6,176 nt of DNA, from the NCBI GenBank assembly GCA_031259625.1, contig JAIRLG010000053.1, positions 1 to 6,176 of the forward strand. Direction: 5' to 3'. The stretch is from Puniceicoccales bacterium (lineage in GTDB: Bacteria; Verrucomicrobiota; Verrucomicrobiae; Opitutales; LL51). Each line of letters begins with the position of its first letter. The stretch's first letter is position 1. Position numbers and translations under genes: made by a program. Under the pieces are notes generated by a model. It worked only from the letters and a program-made list of their open reading frames with translations, was not told the DNA's origin and made no database searches. Positions 5,403 through 6,176 of this stretch are shown here, piece after piece.

Positions 5403-5539
5403 CATCAGAGCCGTAGACCAAGGATGGAAACAAATTGAGGGCATTGGAAAAATTTTAACACCGGAGCTGTAAACCAAGGATGAAAAATGAGCCGGGGGCA
5501 AAAAAATTTAACACTGAAACTGTAACCAATTATGAAAAT
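5376..5539 (+). repeat. Triplicated rsmH-stop/ftsL-start junction
   Basis: Copy 1 is 5376-5431 and copy 2 is 5432-5487, matching at 44 of 56 bases without gaps. Copy 3 is about 5488-5539, more diverged and about 4 bp shorter. Copy 1 holds the real rsmH end (KLRALERI, TAG 5400). Copy 2 holds a non-translated echo of it (KLRALEKF, TAA 5456), and copy 3 keeps a TAA at 5509. Each copy then has an ATG: 5424 and 5480, both preceded by CCAAGG, and 5532, preceded by CCAATT. Only the last opens the ftsL-like gene; the first gives 4 codons and the second is in a different frame. The array is best explained by two rounds of tandem duplication across the gene junction. Confidence 0.8.
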
Positions 5540-5915
5540 GAAAACCTATCGTCAGGATTTTTTTAAATCCCTGTTCTCCGTGCTCCTGCTGGGAGCGGTG
5601 CTGTTCGCCTGCCTCGGCCTATCGATGGTCTTTCTGCGGCAGAAGATCGCGGCCCACGCGCTGCACCTCCATTCCCTGGAACAGGATTTGCAGGAGGTGG
5701 AGCTCAAGGCCCTTTCTCTGGCCAATCACATCGCCCAGCTGGAGGCTCCATTGCACCTCCAGTTCCAGAGCCGGAGGAATTTCAAATTTCCCGCCAGCGA
5801 TCAGGTGATCCGCGTGCGCAACTGGCCCTATCCCTCCCACATGGTCCTGCCGGAGGGGGAATACAGCCGCAGCCTTGCCATGGCCCTTCCTCCCTCCCGG
5901 CCTAAGGCCCTCTGA
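5532..5915 (+). CDS. ftsL: FtsL-like divisome protein (small membrane protein after rsmH)
   Basis: FtsL is a bitopic divisome protein that works with FtsB/DivIC and FtsQ/DivIB to activate septal peptidoglycan synthesis by FtsW-FtsI. The 127 residues have a short basic N-terminus (1-12), one transmembrane helix (about 13-35), and a heptad-like stretch rich in Leu, Ala and Gln (about 36-72) that should form a periplasmic coiled coil. A polar tail follows. FtsL sequences are poorly conserved, so the call rests on topology, size and position after rsmH; another small division protein of the same shape cannot be excluded. ATG 5532 is used; ATG 5538 is possible. Neither has a Shine-Dalgarno sequence. 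The start lies in the third copy of a tandem repeat. ftsI does not follow. Confidence 0.65.
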   Translation: MKMKTYRQDFFKSLFSVLLLGAVLFACLGLSMVFLRQKIAAHALHLHSLEQDLQEVELKALSLANHIAQLEAPLHLQFQSRRNFKFPASDQVIRVRNWPYPSHMVLPEGEYSRSLAMALPPSRPKAL

Positions 5916-5924
5916 GGGGAAGGG
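5884..5924 (+). terminator. Imperfect hairpin across the ftsL stop codon
   Basis: CCCTTCC (5884-5890) pairs with GGAAGGG (5918-5924), CCTC (5893-5896) with GAGG (5914-5917), and GGCC (5899-5902) with GGCC (5906-5909) around a TAA loop. The stem is interrupted by a 2-nt bulge and a small internal loop. It spans the end of ftsL and its TGA (5913-5915). There is no U-tract, so intrinsic termination is doubtful. It may instead be a transcript-end structure. Confidence 0.25.
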
Positions 5925-5938
5925 TCTCGTCACCCCCT

Positions 5939-5960
5939 ACGGAACCTTTGCTTGTTCCGT
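5939..5960. terminator. Hairpin between the convergent genes
   Basis: ACGGAAC (5939-5945) and GTTCCGT (5954-5960) form a 7-bp perfect stem with an 8-nt loop, in the 48-bp space between the ftsL stop and the stop of the gene on the opposite strand. A symmetrical hairpin between convergent stops is where a bidirectional terminator would sit. Neither strand has a T-run after the stem, which lowers confidence. Confidence 0.35.
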
Positions 5961-5963
5961 CTC

Positions 5964-6176
5964 CTAGCGGAAGCGGATGATGGCCTGGTAGTGATTACCG
6001 CTGTGGAACATCTTGATGAAACCGGGATTCGCTCGAATATACTCCCTGAGGGAGCCGATGTCTCGGATATCCACCCGCCGGCCATCCGCCAAAGATACGT
6101 TGAAGGTAATCGAATGACCGTCCTCCGCGAAGGCGATGACCAGGACGTGATGGCCCGTTGCCCTAGCTAGATAGGG
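5964..6176 (-). CDS. C-terminal end of an unidentified protein (5' end outside window)
   Basis: On the minus strand the frame is open from the right edge (6176) to a TAG at 5966-5964, giving 70 residues and no internal stop. Composition looks like real protein: alternating hydrophobic strands (HVLVIAFAEDG, SITFNVSLADGRRVDI), a short helix (GSLREYIRANPGFIKMF) and the end SGNHYQAIIRFR. The opposite-strand reading here has a less protein-like composition. I do not recognise the family. The gene converges on ftsL and breaks the usual dcw order. No start codon is expected inside the window. Confidence 0.65.
   Translation of the reverse strand, partial: PYLARATGHHVLVIAFAEDGHSITFNVSLADGRRVDIRDIGSLREYIRANPGFIKMFHSGNHYQAIIRFR

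Noticed and set aside
5480..5566. Small ORF from the second decoy ATG as a real gene
   Set aside because: It is made of repeat sequence, runs out of frame into ftsL and has no protein-like features.
5952..6170. 72-codon + strand ORF at the right end
   Set aside because: The minus-strand frame over the same bases is open to the edge and looks like real protein; the + strand version is its shadow.

Overview
The window reads as a stretch of a moderately GC-rich bacterial chromosome. All genes run on the + strand except a partial one at the right edge. The conserved genes (dapB, sufS, mraZ, rsmH, an ftsL-like gene) indicate a free-living bacterium with lysine/diaminopimelate and Fe-S metabolism and peptidoglycan-based division. 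By feel the proteins resemble the Verrucomicrobiota or a neighbouring phylum, but that is an impression and has not been tested by any search.

Layout. (1) 1-1350: the C-terminal part of an AddB/RecB-type protein with an intact PD-(D/E)XK nuclease domain. A 96-bp in-frame tandem duplication (61-252) lies in the linker before the nuclease. (2) 1351-1513: an intergenic region holding a gap-free four-way (cloverleaf) inverted-repeat structure (1376-1457) and a 12-codon leader ORF with a strong Shine-Dalgarno sequence that overlaps the dapB start. (3) 1514-2236: dapB. (4) 2237-2475: a second cloverleaf (2287-2387) with the same architecture but different sequence. (5) 2476-3699: sufS. (6) 3700-3966: a 21-bp minisatellite, a small hairpin, and a promoter region with MraZ operator boxes at exact 10-bp pitch. 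(7) 3967-5915: the start of a division/cell wall (dcw) cluster, mraZ-rsmH-ftsL. (8) 5916-6176: a convergent partial gene of unknown function on the - strand, where ftsI would be expected in a standard dcw cluster.

How the parts relate. DapB feeds diaminopimelate synthesis for peptidoglycan and lysine. MraZ is the autoregulator of the dcw operon, RsmH methylates 16S rRNA, and FtsL is a divisome scaffold. SufS mobilises sulfur for Fe-S clusters, and the AddB-like protein belongs to double-strand-break repair. The genes are ordinary. What is unusual is the DNA between them: two cloverleaf structures bracketing dapB, and local tandem duplications at four places (the addB linker, after sufS, the rsmH start region, and the ftsL start region in triplicate). 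The two cloverleaf elements are the best candidates for something undescribed.
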